Shown: positions 12,690-26,860, counted from the first letter of the stretch. The stretch: 64,000 nt of DNA from Moringa oleifera (GCA_021397835.1 JAJFZO010000028.1:2214001-2278000); one strand, 5' to 3'. Program-made: numbers and translations. Notes: generated from the letters alone by a model not told the origin.

Positions 12690-15541
12690 CTTATACTTGG
12701 GAAGAATTACTTCTTAAGTTCATAAAGTATATCTCTAACCAACTAGAGGAACCAATATTCACAGGCACTTCTTCAAATAACTTAGAAAAACATTCATATG
12801 CAAAACTTTCTAGTGCAAAGTTTCTCTTAATAGCTTGTTCCTTATTTGCAAAACTCTCATTACTCACACTGGAAAAATCCTTTTCAACTTCGATTTGCAT
12901 TGACTTTCCTTCTATAAACCTAATAGTCCTACCATTATAAGTGCTTTATGAGTTCCTAGAGAATTCATGTGCATTAATTTCAGTATTGCCCATAAAGTCA
13001 AGAAGGAAAGGGTTTGCATTAAAATAAGAGCATTGGAGCCCATAAAGTGCAGAGGTGAAAGGATCTTGATATTGTGTCTAGCTGCCAACAATTTCATTCC
13101 AAACGAGCTGAGAATTCTGGGCTTACAAGATTGGTTGATTCTCAAAGTTCACACATGACTCCATTGGCTTTGATACTGTGACTTCTTCAATTCTCTTTTG
13201 GGTAATAAAATCTTTAATTGAAGCTTTTCTTAAAAACTTTGATATCCCTTTCCCAATGGGAAGCTTTATGCTTTCAAAAATGCTTGGGACATCACACTCA
13301 CTTATGTCAAAGTTGGTAATGCATCGTAGCCTTTGATCTTTATGGATGCAATATCATAAGCTCCGGCTGCTTGCTCTTGAGTATTTGATAATTAAGACAA
13401 AATTATAATATAAAACTATAGTTAAGATGAGCAAAATGCCTAATAGTTAATCCTTTTGTGTCAAAATATGAGAGTACATACTAAAAATATAGCTCCAACA
13501 ATTTACTTTTGATCTTATTATGTGATTTTCAACAATTAACATTAGAAAGATTACTTGTTTGAACTATAAGACTGACCAAAGATTCGCACGTATATTCCTT
13601 CCATATCTTTCTTTTGGCAATCTTTGCTTGCTATTTTTTTGACAACCAGAGGTACTATTTCACCTTGCCATGAGAGAGAGGAAAAAGATAGAGAGAGAAA
13701 GAAATAGAGAGAAGCTATTGTTACCGAGATACTCCACAATAGTTAGACAATCTTGGCAAAGCCTCTACTTTTTTTTGAAAATTTTAAAGTTTGAAGCTAT
13801 AACTATTATTTTCATGAAGAAGTTGTTGCTTGTAAAACTCTCTGATTCAAATTAGTATTTCAAAACCACATGGTCAGTACATAGTTATTTGTCACAACTT
13901 ATGAAAGAAAAATGGGCATGCAACTTTTCATTTTCAATGAACTTGAAAAAGTTTAGATGTACACTTAATTCAAGTTAGTGCAAGCATACATGGACTTTTA
14001 AGTGGTCAACTTTTACTAAGAAACCTACCTTCTAATAGCTAAGAAGTAATTCTTTTTGGTCATATGCTGCATTTTTTCCAATTCTTTCTCATAATCATTA
14101 ATCTGTGAAAATATTACATGAAGAGAACTTAATTAGTATAGCCAATGAATTACTGAAAGATCATCAATAGAGACATGGTAGTCAATGGAAAATTTTTTTA
14201 TCTTTGGCGAGCCCTTAACTACAAGAAGAACATACAGAAAAATTTATTGGTGTCAATGCGCCCTATAACTTAAGAATAGCCAAGTCATAAGCCCTAGCTG
14301 CTGACTCTTGGTCATCATATCTACATGTGAGTCTAAGAGAAACTTTGAACCATTGGAAATTACTCTTTTTTCTAATAAACAAGGTAGCTTTACTGCTGAA
14401 TAAACTTTGTGAAAAGCATTTATTTCTTAACTAGAACCTTTGAATGAAAGTGGAATAGTACTTAGAATAGCTACCTCAACTAATAGATTTTTTCCTTCAC
14501 ATTTTTCATGCTAGAGCCTCAAGAATCAATTTTCACAAACATTTTAAAAGGTAAAAATTTTATTTTGAACTGATTAATTTATTTCATAATAAATTTTATG
14601 GATCAATATTTCAACATTATTCAAGATATTAACAAATTAATTAATAAATGTAGATGAAGCAAGTATACTCACCAACATAAACTGATTGAATTCAAGGAAA
14701 CAAAGGGAAGAAAATAACAGATGAGGAAAAAAAAAACAAGAATTAGAAATGATTATAAAATATTAGTTAAATGATGGATCATGAGAAGTAAATAATAGAA
14801 ACGCGTTTTCCTTAACTCTTAACCTGTTTTTGGCTTTTTACGAGTGCCATCCCCCAAAAATGCCTCATAACTTTTTGTCTTCTTGTTTCTGGTTCAATTG
14901 AGGTTAGGTAAGATTGCAATAGAACATAATCTTTATTTTCCTTAACAAATATATGTACACATAATTGTTGAAATAAGTAAATTCAAACCTAGTAACTCCT
15001 TGGTACATGGAGTTTCTCTTGCCAAATGAATATCCAAGCCCTTTTTTGGTGTGGCCTCTTACTTTCTTCACTTGTATCTTTTTCATCACCATTTCTAGTG
15101 TCATTCTGTCCACATCTAACCTCATAGCTGCTTACAAGTACTTATTAAGTGAAATTTTAGTACAAAATAAAATCATTAATGAAAGAATTAATAGAATATA
15201 TTTAACCTTGCTTTTCCTTTCTATTTCTGCTCTTTTGATGACGTTTCATGCTGTCCTTTGTCAATGCTAAAAATATCACTCAGTTCTTGGAGTTCCTAAG
15301 TCAAGTCGTCATGAAATCTTTTTATAGGTTGTAGCAACGGTATTGAGGAATTGCCAATAATCTGTAATGTGTTGTAGGGAGCTTGAAATGTACTTTTAAA
15401 TGTTAGTTGAGGTGAAAGAGTCAAGAGTGTATTCACTTCAAGAGCATCACTAAAACCTTCACAACACTCATGATACTCCATGGGAACATGAAAGTGATTG
15501 TCAAAATTTTTGATTGCATACTTGTAGACAATGTATTACCC
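12690..15541 (-). pseudogene. AINTEGUMENTA-like (euANT) AP2 transcription factor pseudogene
   Basis: The order of exons on the minus strand follows an AIL/ANT-type gene with two AP2 repeats, nuclear DNA-binding domains of plant developmental regulators. An upstream exon (15541 to about 15200) precedes the exon ending GLGYSFGKRNSMYQGVTR (15127-14989), the start of AP2 repeat 1. Next come KSYEAFLGD (14888-14824) and YDDQESAARAYDLAILK (14320-14236), then the linker YEKELEKMQHMTKKNY (14102-14029), typical of this subfamily. Repeat 2 begins with KSRGFAK and YCGVSR (about 13775-13725), a weak R2 exon (about 13640-13554), and EQAAGAYDIASIKIKGYDA (from about 13378). The C-terminal region runs to about 12690. 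Damage includes TAG in place of Trp at 'LK-WG', a 1-bp deletion after KGYDA, stops in the C-terminal region, and an AA where the acceptor AG before TQEQA is expected. Introns are retained, so it is a decayed genomic copy. Confidence 0.85.
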
Positions 15542-16640
15542 TGAAAAGGGAATGAAAACCTATAATAAAAATGGAAACATGTCCATGAAAACATGAAGGG
15601 ACCCATTTAAACAAAATGCAAGATGCAATTTAATACAAAAGTTTATTTAACCTACAATAAATGAAAAGAAAAATAATAGAATAAAGAATTTGTGATGACA
15701 ATTAGATATCTATGACACAAAAATTTGCCATTATATATCACCAAATGGAAAATGAGTTTATTATATTAGTGTTCTATTAATAAAATAACAAATTCATATG
15801 TACATATGCTTACATACATATATGTGCATGCTCTTTTCTTACTTCTTGAGTTAAAACTTTGGTGAAATGGTGATTTTAGACAGAATTGTTGAATTAAATA
15901 TGTTTTCTTCTTATGAAACGAGGAAACAAAAGATAGTAGATCAATAAATAAAAATCTTTTTGCTTGTATCTAGTATTACAATTCTTGAAGGTAGATTGTT
16001 ATCCTAACACCAAGTATTTCAATTCCTTTCATAAAATTGTCCTCTATAGACATATATAGCGATTACTAAATATGTTTGAATCCACTAATAATGTGAAACA
16101 TCTAAAAGATGGTAAATCTAAAAATATTCAATCTAGATGCAAGCAATTTCCACTAGTTATGGCACGATTACATCTTTTACAATTTCAAGCAAAGGTAACC
16201 AAATCACATAAAAAAAAAACCAAAATTGCAAGCAGAATTCAGAATATAGGAAAATCTCATACTTTAACATCATTTATAGATCAAAAGTTGCATAGAACTA
16301 TACATAGAAGATAACTTAGTACACCATTCAACAGTATCATCAGCACGAACAAGGCACAGTCACAACAAAGAAAATTTTTATTAATTTTGGTTTTAAAATC
16401 AAAAATGGTAAGACATAAAAAAAATTCCTTAACATTTGAAAGGAAAAGGTAGAAGACATACCATTATTAGAATCACTGTATCTACTAGTAGATATATATG
16501 CTAATAGATAAGGAAAGCCAGCTAAATCAATTAATTGTAGGAATCCTCTCCCAAAAGAATACAAAAAACAAAAAATCCAGTGCTTACTCATTTTTAAGGG
16601 GAAAAAAGATAATATTCTCATTTTACTCATTCCTTATTTC
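15542..16640 (-). other. Upstream flank of the AP2 pseudogene; possible eroded first exon
   Basis: A minus-strand frame starting MSKHWIFCF (from about 16592) runs to a GTATGT donor-like site near 16460. It could be a remnant of the first AIL exon, which in the family often begins with an Asn-Trp-Leu-rich motif. The match is too weak to call. The rest is AT-rich. Confidence 0.25.
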
Positions 16641-19090
16641 TAGTTGATTAAATTCACTAATGGTCAATTCCTTTGTTAAATGATCATTAAAAATAAAGAT
16701 ATCAACATGGATCATAAACTAAAAAAAAGCACCAAAAAAAAAAAACTCAACACAAAATGAATCGAGGATAAATATTTGCGTCTCTTTCTTTAAAATGATA
16801 AATAATCAAAAATAGAGTATTAATAAAAAAAATAACATACATATGATGTCAAACTCTTTGATTGTAATAAAACTAAGCATTATGAAAACTAAGTAAAAGA
16901 AAAACACAAAAGCTAAGAATGCAAGTAAAGAAATAATTCTAATTCTAAAACTGACCTATGTAAATATTTAACCTCTTCCTTTTAAATTAATCCTAAATTT
17001 CGAAATAAAGAGAATAGTGTTCGAAGATAATCCTGCAAAATTTTATTCTGTTGAATACGATTTTCTTATATCAAGACTAAAGAAAGTATGAAGAAAACTA
17101 AAAGAGTAAAGAATTAATACAAATTGATCAAGGGAATAAATTTTATTCATTTTTTGAGGCATATTCTAAATTTGTGCCAATTTAGCTTGTAGTGTGGGGT
17201 CCATAAGCACTTTATTCATCTTGAGTGAAATTTAAGTCAAAAATCAAACAACTTTGTTTATTAACATTTATTTTGATTTTAGGAGTTATAATGCACAGTG
17301 TATTAATTAACTGGTGTTATGAACATCTCTACGCTTTGTGTCTTATTTTGACAAATAAGAGCACTATTGTCAAATACTAAAAACTTTGCAATTTCACTTG
17401 TATATGCAAAATTGAATTTGTTTTCTTATATATATGATACAAGACATGTCTGGATAAACTGGAGGAAAATTTATTCTAACGCACTTGCTTCACTGATTAA
17501 AGACTTTTAATTCTTTTTTACATAAGGGATTGGATGAATTAAAAAAAAAAAAAGGTTTCTAGCTTCTTTCACCATCCAATCATACTAACTTTTTATTGTG
17601 TTTTATAACATTATGTGAGGCACCTAAAACAGGTCAACTGTAAAGTAAAAAAAAAGTTTTTTTAAATCAAGATGCTCATATTAATTTAAGTTGTATTAGA
17701 CTTTTAATAAAATGTAGACATGTGATAATTTAACAAAATAGATTGTTAAAACTTTTTAATATTTTTCACGTTATTATTTTTAATTGTCAAATTAATATTT
17801 TATATTCTTATAAAAATTTAGAACAACTAAATATCAATAAAAAAATCTTAATCTAAACTTTTTAAAGTTTAATAAAAATTTTGATGCTCTAACTTTTAAA
17901 ATATTATTATATTTAAAAATTTTAAAAATATGTTAGTTTAAATAAATAAGACCTGATTACACACACACATATATATATGTATATATATTTTGTTAGGAAA
18001 CCTTGCTGTTATCATTATGCAATTAAATGTAAAACCAACGTAGCTTTGATATTTTTTCTTTTAGTTTCTTTTGAAAAAAATATTATAATGAATACATCTT
18101 TAATCATGCAGTAAAGTTTTATTGTCACAAATACAACTATTTTATTAACCAAAAAAAGGAAAAGACAATTTTCTTAATTTATTTTTTCTCTATGTCTTTT
18201 CTATCTCTCTCATTTTTTCTTGTCCTTAATAATATTTTAACACTTTTCATAATTAAAGTTTTACCCATTTTTTAACTTTATCTTTAACTCTAATAAAAAT
18301 TTTGTAATTTTTTGATGGAGAAATAAAATGAAAAAAAACCTTTGATTGTTCATTGTTTTATTTAAAAAGTAAACATTTGATCTATTTTTATAATCACTTG
18401 AAAATTATTTTGATAATAATTTAATGAAAATCTTCAAAAAAAACCCAAAAGAGTAAGAATGTAACTTGAAAAAGTTTTAAAATAAGATATGTTATTAGAT
18501 ATTAATGGTCTAAGATCTATCTTATATGAATTAAAGATCTTGAAAAGATTTTATAAACAAAATGAAAATACCTTGATAATCAATAAATTATGTCAAGAAG
18601 TTAATGTTTTAAAAAATAGTGTGCCTCACAGAAGGAACAAAAATAAGTGAGAAATTGAGGTTACAGTGATTTTAGGGTGTGAAAAGAATATGAAAGAAAA
18701 GAAAAGTCATCATAGTAATTATACGAGTAAAATAATGGTAAAGTAGTTTCACCACTTATGACATAGACTTTAAGACAACCTACTATTAATGTTGTCTGCT
18801 TACTTTCACTGAAGTGGCTTAAAGAGTCCTATTTGTCCTTGTTGATCCTCGCTTGTCTTTTATTTTTTAGTCCCGTGTACTAGTGCTAAAGAGTCGCTTA
18901 CAACATGAGATTAAGTCCTTTGAAACATTAGATAGCGCCTTACATCCAAAAGATTGCTCTTGACCTAACCCTTTTGAGCTCGAGTCAGTACTTGGGCCCC
19001 AATCCTTACTTAACAATATCAAAGCCTCCACGCTGATAATTGACCTTCTTTAGCATACTTCAAAATGGAAGAATGAAAAACTTTCAACTT
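16641..19090. other. AT-rich stretch with no gene identified
   Basis: Long A/T runs and an (AC)n(AT)n patch near 17960-17990. The segment 18770-19090 has more normal composition ('gtcctatttgtccttgttg', 'gagctcgagtcag') but no assignable frame. Confidence 0.45.
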
Positions 19091-19091
19091 T

Positions 19092-19400
19092 CAACTTCTT
19101 TAAGTTGTGATTCGGGTCTGAAACCATATTTAATTAATTGTATCAAGAGTAAACTATTTTAACATCATGAAAGAATATAATTTTTATAATAATCATCAAG
19201 ATGGTAGGAGATAAAATTATGTGAGAGCCTTGCAAATTCTAAATAGCTTGAGTACATGGATGACACTTTAGATGTTAACAAACAAAAGAAAGCAGGCAAG
19301 AAGCCAAAAATTAAAATTTGATTCAAAAGTGAAAGTAATTTGAAACTAGACATTTTGTAGGGAAGTCGTTAATTTGGTAATGAGATGTACATCAACTTGT
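19092..19400. repeat. Dispersed repeat, copy 1 of a direct pair
   Basis: About 300 bp here are related to 20355-20660 in the same orientation. Shared phrases include 'aagttgtg', 'agtaaactatttta', 'accatcaagatggta' (slightly varied), 'aattatgtgagagcctt' and 'attaaaattt'. No protein is evident. Confidence 0.7.
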
Positions 19401-20354
19401 TGAAGTGCTTTAAATTATTAATTCATATGAGAATCACACACTATTATAAATATGTTTTAATTAATAGTTTAAAAATAATTATCTATATTAATGACAATAA
19501 AATATAGCAAATGTATATATTGTTGATTCCTCGATTATAGTTTTAATCTTTAATTTTTTAGATTAAATAATATAATCATTGGTTTTAATACGAAAGTAAC
19601 CATTATAACATTTTTAAATTAATTTAAATAAATTCAAATAATTGTTTAAAATTTTTAATTTTTTAGTATAATCATTTACTCTAATAATAAACCGATGACT
19701 ATATTATTACAATAGTGTCTTTAATTTTTATTTTAAATTATTTATTACTTTTAAAGTTTTTTATATTTATTTGAACAAAATAGACTATTGTATTCTTAAA
19801 TCATCAGCAATATTATTTTATTATTTTTATATAATATTTATAATTTCATGAAATTAATATTTACATTTAATTAATTATAATTATTGATTACTTTTTTATC
19901 AAATTAATTTAATATTTTTTAATTTTTAATTTTTTAAAGATTATTATTCAACATATTAATTAAGAATAAACGACCAATTTTAGTTGAACCATTAATGTTG
20001 TCAATAAATTGTATTTATAAGAAAAAGAAGAATGTAATTTTAGTAGGAACTATTTATTTTTTGGATATTATTGAGTAATGTTGAAACTATTATTATTTTA
20101 GAGAGCCCATAAATAAATTTAATAATTTTTTAAATATTTATATTTTATTTTATTTTATTTTGGTTGATTGTTTATAATCCAACTTGCTTTGACCTAATTT
20201 GAAATAAAAAATTTTAACCCAAAAAAAAAAAAAAACCATCAAACCGAATTGAGCTCAATGGTTCAATTTATTTGATTGATTTAAAAAAATCATCCAATGC
20301 TACCATTTATGAAGCCTTTTAGAGTAATTCAAATAGAAAAGCATATAGATTTCC
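19401..20354. other. AT-rich spacer between two repeat copies
   Basis: Very AT-rich, with a 15-nt poly-A run near 20221. No gene seen. Confidence 0.5.
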
Positions 20355-20660
20355 CTTTTGGCTTTACTAAGTTGTGGTTTCTATCTGTTCACATTTAATT
20401 CGCAATATCAAAAGTAAACTATTTTATCATCACATTTTCACATCTTTAATATAAGAGAATAATTTTTTGATAACCATCAAGATGGTAAGAGTTAGAATTA
20501 TGTGAGAGCCTTACAAATTTCATATAGCTTAAGTGCATAGGATGAAATTAAAATTAATAAAACAAAATAAAATAAACAATAAGCTGAAAATTAAAATTTC
20601 ATCTAAAAAGTAAAAGTAATTTAAAAATAGACTTTTAAGTGCTCTCATTCATTTAGTAAT
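20355..20660. repeat. Dispersed repeat, copy 2 of a direct pair
   Basis: Second copy of the roughly 300-bp sequence at 19092-19400, with the same phrases in the same order and scattered substitutions and indels. Confidence 0.7.
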
Positions 20661-22035
20661 GAAATATATTTTCATTATCAAATACTTAAATATTGAGTCA
20701 AATGAACTCTTCACCCTATTGTAGGTTCATCCTTCAAATTGAAATAATTTTAGCTTTAAATTTTATTTTTTATGAATTTTTAAATTGATAACATAAATTA
20801 AAAAATAATAACTTTCAAAAAATTTTAAAATATTTTTTGACAGTAATTTAAATATTTTTTGTTACCTATAAAAATTTTGTCAAAATTTATTGTATAAAAT
20901 TTTTAATTTAATATCTTCAATCTTCAAATTTTTTTATAAGGTCTAATTTAAATCAAATTAATAGATTTATCACTTTTAAGTATAAAAATTTGATTGTGAA
21001 TATCAAGATTTTATATAATATTTATTTTTAATTTTAATATAAAATAAATAATTATATTATTATAATATGTTAATAATTTTTTAAAAAATTAATTAATATA
21101 ATCTTCAATTTATTGTAAAATTGACTACTATACTATTATTATTAATAAATTTATTATTGTTAATTCTTTATTATTTATAAATAATTATAATTATGTCATA
21201 TATAGTCAATGCTTTTATTATTAACCGGTCCATCTTTTATTATTTTTGAATAATATTAGAAATTTAAAAAACTCATTTTTTTCATTTGATTAATTATAAT
21301 GATCAAATTTATAAAAATGATAAACTATTATGTTGTCAAATTTACCATTATTTTTCCATATTCTAAAGATTCTCTTAAAATAAATAATTTTCAGTTTTAT
21401 AAGAAACTACAATTACTTATTTGAGTATAATTTTTTAAAATAAATTTTTTAATTTTAAATAATTTTACAAGTATAATTGTAATATAATTTCTTTATCAAA
21501 TAAGTTGATAGTATTTATATTCTAAATATTGATGGTATGAATTGCAAAATTTCAATTGCAAGAACTTTAAGAACTTTTCTTTTTACTTTCATTTATGTTC
21601 ATCATAAAATCTCAAATAAAAAAGTTAATTTTTTTTAATTTCAATCAGTTCAGACTTGAATGTAGGTTTTTTTATGCATCATGTATTTATAAAAAAATAG
21701 AAAAATAAATTTAAGTTTCAAATAAATATAACAATTATAAAAACAATTATCCAACAAGTATTAAATTGAAAGAAAGGGATATTGTTATATTTATCAATAG
21801 CATAGTATACTTGCTCAAAGTTGAAAAGCTAATGCAAACATTGAATCAAATAGTTTAAATATTATTTTTTAGAATAAAAACAATAACATATATTGTTTTC
21901 GTTATAAATACCTTGATGATACAACTTTACAATTTTTCTTCCATGTGGTAATTTATAAAGTATCAATTAGGCATATTTATGCTTAACTAGCACACTTTAT
22001 ATGTTCTTTTTTATTGTTGATTCATAAACCCTTTT
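20661..22035. other. AT-rich stretch with no gene identified
   Basis: Dominated by A/T runs; all frames are short. Confidence 0.5.
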
Positions 22036-22039
22036 TTTA

Positions 22040-22650
22040 TAGGTTATACAAGAGTTTGCTCTAATAGCATAGGAATACAAGATTTGGAGCCAAGCTAAAT
22101 CTATCTTCAAAGAGGCAAAAAAAGCTCTTAAAGAGGGTAGGAAACAAACACTAAGTTGACAGCAGAAGTCTCCTCTCTCAAGTAGCAAAAACAAAAAGCA
22201 AACTAACAGATCTTTATTCTGAAAGCAAAGTTAGAAAAAATGAAGGTAGATTTTAAGTTTAGCAGGAGAAGCTGAAAAAAAAAAAAAAAAACTAGAACAA
22301 CTAGCAATTGCTAAGGAAGAGGCATTAACAGCTTTTAAGGATAGTGAAGCACTAAAGAAAGTGATGTTAGAAAAATGTTAAAAAGTTTATTGGGAAGATA
22401 AGAAGGATACTAAAGCAAAAGTGTTAAAGGCGCATCCTAACCTCAACCTAAACTTTATCATAATTGAACCAAACACATCATCTATATTTTAAGCCACTCT
22501 ATAGTACCTAAGCTATAGGGACCCTGTCTTTATATCTCCTAACTCCATGAGCCCAATTTTGCATGATTTGAGCAAAGACTCTATTGATTTTGAGGAGAAA
22601 ACTTCTTAGATGTATTTCATTTTGTATTTCAAATTCAATGTAATCCATTT
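22040..22650 (+). pseudogene. Coiled-coil ORF relic, probably from a retrotransposon
   Basis: Across frames the plus strand reads Lys/Glu/Leu-rich pieces, for example EQLAIAKEEALTAFKDSEAL then KKVMLEKC, and further on KAKVLKAHPNLNLN. The heptad-like spacing of Leu/Ala and charged residues suggests a coiled coil. Similar low-complexity coiled-coil ORFs accompany some plant retrotransposons; that link is from memory, not shown here. A 17-nt A run, frameshifts and stops break the frame. It lies immediately left of a gypsy relic on the opposite strand. No molecular function can be assigned. Confidence 0.45.
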
Positions 22651-22815
22651 AACATATGAAATAAAATGGAGTTCTTTTTTTTTGGCTTTTTACACCCTCT
22701 CATGTTTCTCTTCTTTAGATACTATCATTATCTTAAAAGAAAAAGAGACAAAAAGAAGAATTTAAAACCTTTAATTCTCACCCTTCATTATTCGCAGATT
22801 TCTCTAATTGTATCT

Positions 22816-23260
22816 TGAAACTTCAGACTCCTCTATGAACACATGGTAAAATCTTTCAAGGAAGAGTGTTGCAAATACAAACTAAAAGTCTAGACACTTT
22901 ATTTCCTTCATATATAAGATGCCAATGTCATAATATTCATTATGCACTCTCAAGAAGTCTTTATGTTACTTTTCTTTGGAAATTTCAAACTCTTCTTTAT
23001 TTATAAGGTAGACTCTTCCAAGGAAGAGTGTTAAAAAATGCAAAGTAAGTGCCTAGACACTCTACTTCTTTCAAATATAAGATTTTAATATCCTATTCTA
23101 TCGTCTCAGAAAGACTATCATTTTTCTTTGAAAATTTAGACTCTTCCCTAGTCATATTGGAGAGTATGTTAAGGAAGAGTGTCAGAAAAGCAAAGTGAGT
23201 GTTTGGAAACTCTACCTTCATATATAGTCTTAAATAAATTTCTTTTTCAGGAGCACATAA
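22816..23260. repeat. Tandem repeat, three units of about 160 bp
   Basis: Units begin near 22818, 22978 and 23138. Each carries a variant of 'aaa(c/t)tt(c)a(g/a)actctt', followed by 'aaggaagagtgtt', then 'aaagt(a)agtg' and 'ctagacactcta'. Divergence between units is modest. The array adjoins the gypsy relic on its right. Confidence 0.7.
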
Positions 23261-23639
23261 CATCTTAAAGTCTCAATACTCATTCTACTCCTTCACGAAG
23301 ACTCTCAATTACTTATCCTAGATTACTGTTATAGGAAAAGTGAAAAGTGTCCTGTAAGATCATAAAGTTGAGTAGGGAGGCCCTCCAAATTTTCATTAAA
23401 CCCTTTCATCTTCTCTTTTAGATCCTGTAACAAGACTTTCCTTTTCAAAGAAGACTTAGAAATTATAAATCCAAAGAGATCTTTTAAGCTTAAAGGAAAA
23501 CTATTAATAATTATAAGAACCTTAAAAAAAGGTTTTCTTAGATCATTGAGACTCTACTTTATTCGTTTAAGAGGTCATTCTCTTAAAAACCCAATTTCTC
23601 CCTCATTAGACCCAATTAACACCTTTTTCTACAGTTTTT

Positions 23640-26600
23640 TCAAAGCGATATTGTAGCATTTTAAGCTATAAAATGACAATAGCACCTTCAATTAAATGTT
23701 TGAGTGAGGATAAAATTAGCTATTAACATTGGTGATATTGTCTAAGTACCATGGTTTTTCATCCTTGGACTTTTTAATTGATGCATAATAAGCTAACAAT
23801 TCTTTGATGCTTATTTTTGTCATTATCATATATTTTCTTTCAATAACATGAAATATTGATGCCAGCATGGCTAATGCATCCACTACTTGATTTCTTTCTT
23901 AGGGATATGGTCAAAGCTGATTTTTTTTTAAATTTTTTGTAAATTCTTTTACTATTGCATTGTATATGATCATTTTGAAATTTTTTATCATCCATTCCCC
24001 TTATGATTAATATACTACCAAGGTGAAATCACCAAACATTTAAAGATTAACAATTTCTTTATTGATGGTTGCTCTTAAATCCATGATGCAAGCTTCATAT
24101 TCTACTATGTTATTTGTTGAGTAGAAGTCTAACCGGATTATGAATGGACAATATTACCCTTTAAAAGGTTATAGAATGTATCTGATGTCGTATCTTAGTA
24201 TATTAGAGGCTCTATCAAAATATAACTACCATGTGCTTCCTTTTATTTCTTTTTCTTCTAAGACTACGATTAAGTCTTCATCTAAGAATTCAAACTTGAC
24301 TTGTCGATAATCTTCACTTGCATTGTCTGTAAAGAAATTTGACATAGCATAACTTTTCACAGCTTTTCAAGGTATGCATCATAAGTCATACTATGATAAT
24401 AGTACTTATCATCTGGCTAACTAGCCTAAAATTGAGGTTTTTTTGAACATATATTTTATCAAATCCAACTTGGCAATGATCCATGTAGGATGACTTAGTA
24501 GGTATTGCCATAGTTTATAAGCTACCTATACCAATGTTTTAACATATTTTCTTTATTCATGAATACTTCACCGCATAAGCTGTGAATTACTATTGAGGTA
24601 ATATATGGCATGTTTTTTTTTTTTTTTAAGCTTATTGTACTAGAATGTAGCCAAGCGACCTTTCATATACCGTCAAATACAATAACAATAATTTGCCTCA
24701 TAGGGCATTAACAATAAAGGATTTGTTAAGTGATTTTTTATTTTGTCAAATGCATTTTGCCAAGCCTCGTCTCACTCCCTTGTTTTGTTCTCTCTCAACA
24801 GTTGAAATCAGGCTGTATAAGCCGATTAACTACACAATAAATCTTGAGATATAATTTAAAAAACCTAAGAAACCTTTATATTTCTTAATAGTTTTTAAAG
24901 CGGGTTGATTTTGAATAGCTGTCACTTTGTTAGAGTTTACTTTGATTCTTCTTTACTGATGATGAATCCCAATGACTCCTTTAATTTGACTTCGAATGTG
25001 CATTTGATTGTATTCAATCTTAATTTGTACTGTCTTAGTCTTTGGAAGAGTTTTCTTTAATGTTTAACATGAACTTCTTCCTTTTTAGATTTAGTGGTCA
25101 TATCTACCGCATTGACTTTAACTAATATATGCATCATGACAAGGAAAAGTGTAAGCATGGCTCACTAATACATAGTTCTAGCATTTTAAAGCCTAAATGG
25201 CATGATCATATAGAAAAAAGTTCCTTACATTGTTATGAATGTGGGTTTTTCCATATCTTCCTTTGCCATTAATATTTGGTTATATACTAAATAACCATCC
25301 ATTGATAAGAATAGGGAAAATTTACTTATATTATCCACCAATGTGTCAACATATGGCAACAAAAAATTATCATTAGGACTCGCTTAGTTTAGATCTCTAT
25401 AGTCTATGCACATTCGTATATGACCATCTATTTTAGATACTCACACCACATTTGCCACCCATTCTAGCTATTTGGCCACCACTATGAAACAAACGCTTAG
25501 TAGTTTTTAAACTTCCTTTTTAATCCTTAGTATTACTTTTGATTTCATTCTCTTGAGTTTTTATTTCAACAAAAGGCAATTTGGTTTTAGCGATAACTTA
25601 TGTTCTATTATATCTCTATCTATTCTCGACATATCTTTATTCAATCATGTGAACAAATCTAAAAATTCCTTCAATAACTCTATCAACTCTTGTATTCTCT
25701 CGGGATTCAATAAGGCTCTGATCTCAATTTCCTATTTTTCCTCCATTGTACCTATGTTTACAATCATGATCTCCTTTTCATAAGGTATATTTCCTTTTCT
25801 TCCCACTTAATTTGCCTAAGAATTTTTTAAGGTAATTCATCTTCCTCATGTTCCTCAGAATCATAGACATTTTTAGAAATTATTTCTTTAATGGTAGACA
25901 TAACTTTAAAGCCCTTACTGTTACAATTTCTAAGTAGGAGAACGCATTTCCCTCTTAATATAGGTATATTGATTTTAGGTTCTCATAGATAATGGTAAGC
26001 ACACAGAGAATGAAGTAGAATAATGTGAGGCTTTAATGGTAAAAAAGATTATGTAATATGTAAATTTTTTTCAATATATCTAAGTAATCTTTAGATTGTT
26101 GAGTCAAAAATTTAGGATGACGCAAGAGGATTATTTTTAGTTTTTCCTATTCATTATATTAAGCTTTTAATCCTTCAAATTAGTTACCTAATTGCTCATC
26201 TTGAGAATTTCCAGTCAGTAGTGCTTTTTTTGCATTGTAAAAATTCATTGATCAAAATTTTTGTTGTAGAGGGAGGCTGTTAATTACATACTCTTCTCTT
26301 ATCCTCTTCGCTCTTTTCTTCCTTTCCATTCTTTTCTTATTCACTCTGATAATCTCATAGTCTAGGCTTTTTTGCTTTCTATGCTCCTGTAATTTTAAGA
26401 TACGCACTACTCTTTATAGAATTTTTGACTAGCCCCCGCCCTGTCTAGCACCTTTTCTAATGTTTAGCTTAACTAAAAAGTCTTATTCTTTGATATATGT
26501 GTTTGCAAAGCCGATTAGTGGTCGATGGCATTCAAAAAAATTTTTCTTCTCTTTTGGGTGATTCAACGTAGTGTTATTCTCCTAAAAGGCTTATGATCAT

Positions 26601-26860
26601 GCCATCCTCAACTTTTATTCTGATTACTCTCTCTTCCATAACCATCTTTGAATTTTGGTGGAGAGTAGATAGAATTGCTTCTCTTCATAGTAACATATTG
26701 TAAGATGGAAATATATCCATTACTTAGAATTTAATGAGATAATGTATAGATGGAAATTTCCATAATAAGTCTATTACTCCTTGGACCCTACTGCTACACC
26801 CGTTAGAAGCCTTGACTATCAAGTTACTTTGCCTTAGGTGGCTTAAATCTATCAAAAAAC
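23640..26860 (-). pseudogene. Ty3/gypsy retrotransposon pol relic A (protease, reverse transcriptase, RNase H)
   Basis: Reading leftwards on the minus strand: a protease-side segment (26850-26560) related to the clearer copy at 33098-32796. Next comes the start of the RT domain around 25760-25500. Then a GTFFYMIMP motif near 25230, matching the GTFCY-VMPFGLKNAG block, followed by MLTLFLVMMHIL and NAVDM near 25100, where family members have YVDDM. KKEEVHVKH and RKLFQRLRQYKLRLN follow to about 25030. An RNase H segment FYSTNNIVEYEACIMDL lies near 24120-24070. The catalytic YVDD has degenerated and there are many stops, so it is inactive. Its upstream half is duplicated at 31404-33237. Confidence 0.75.
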
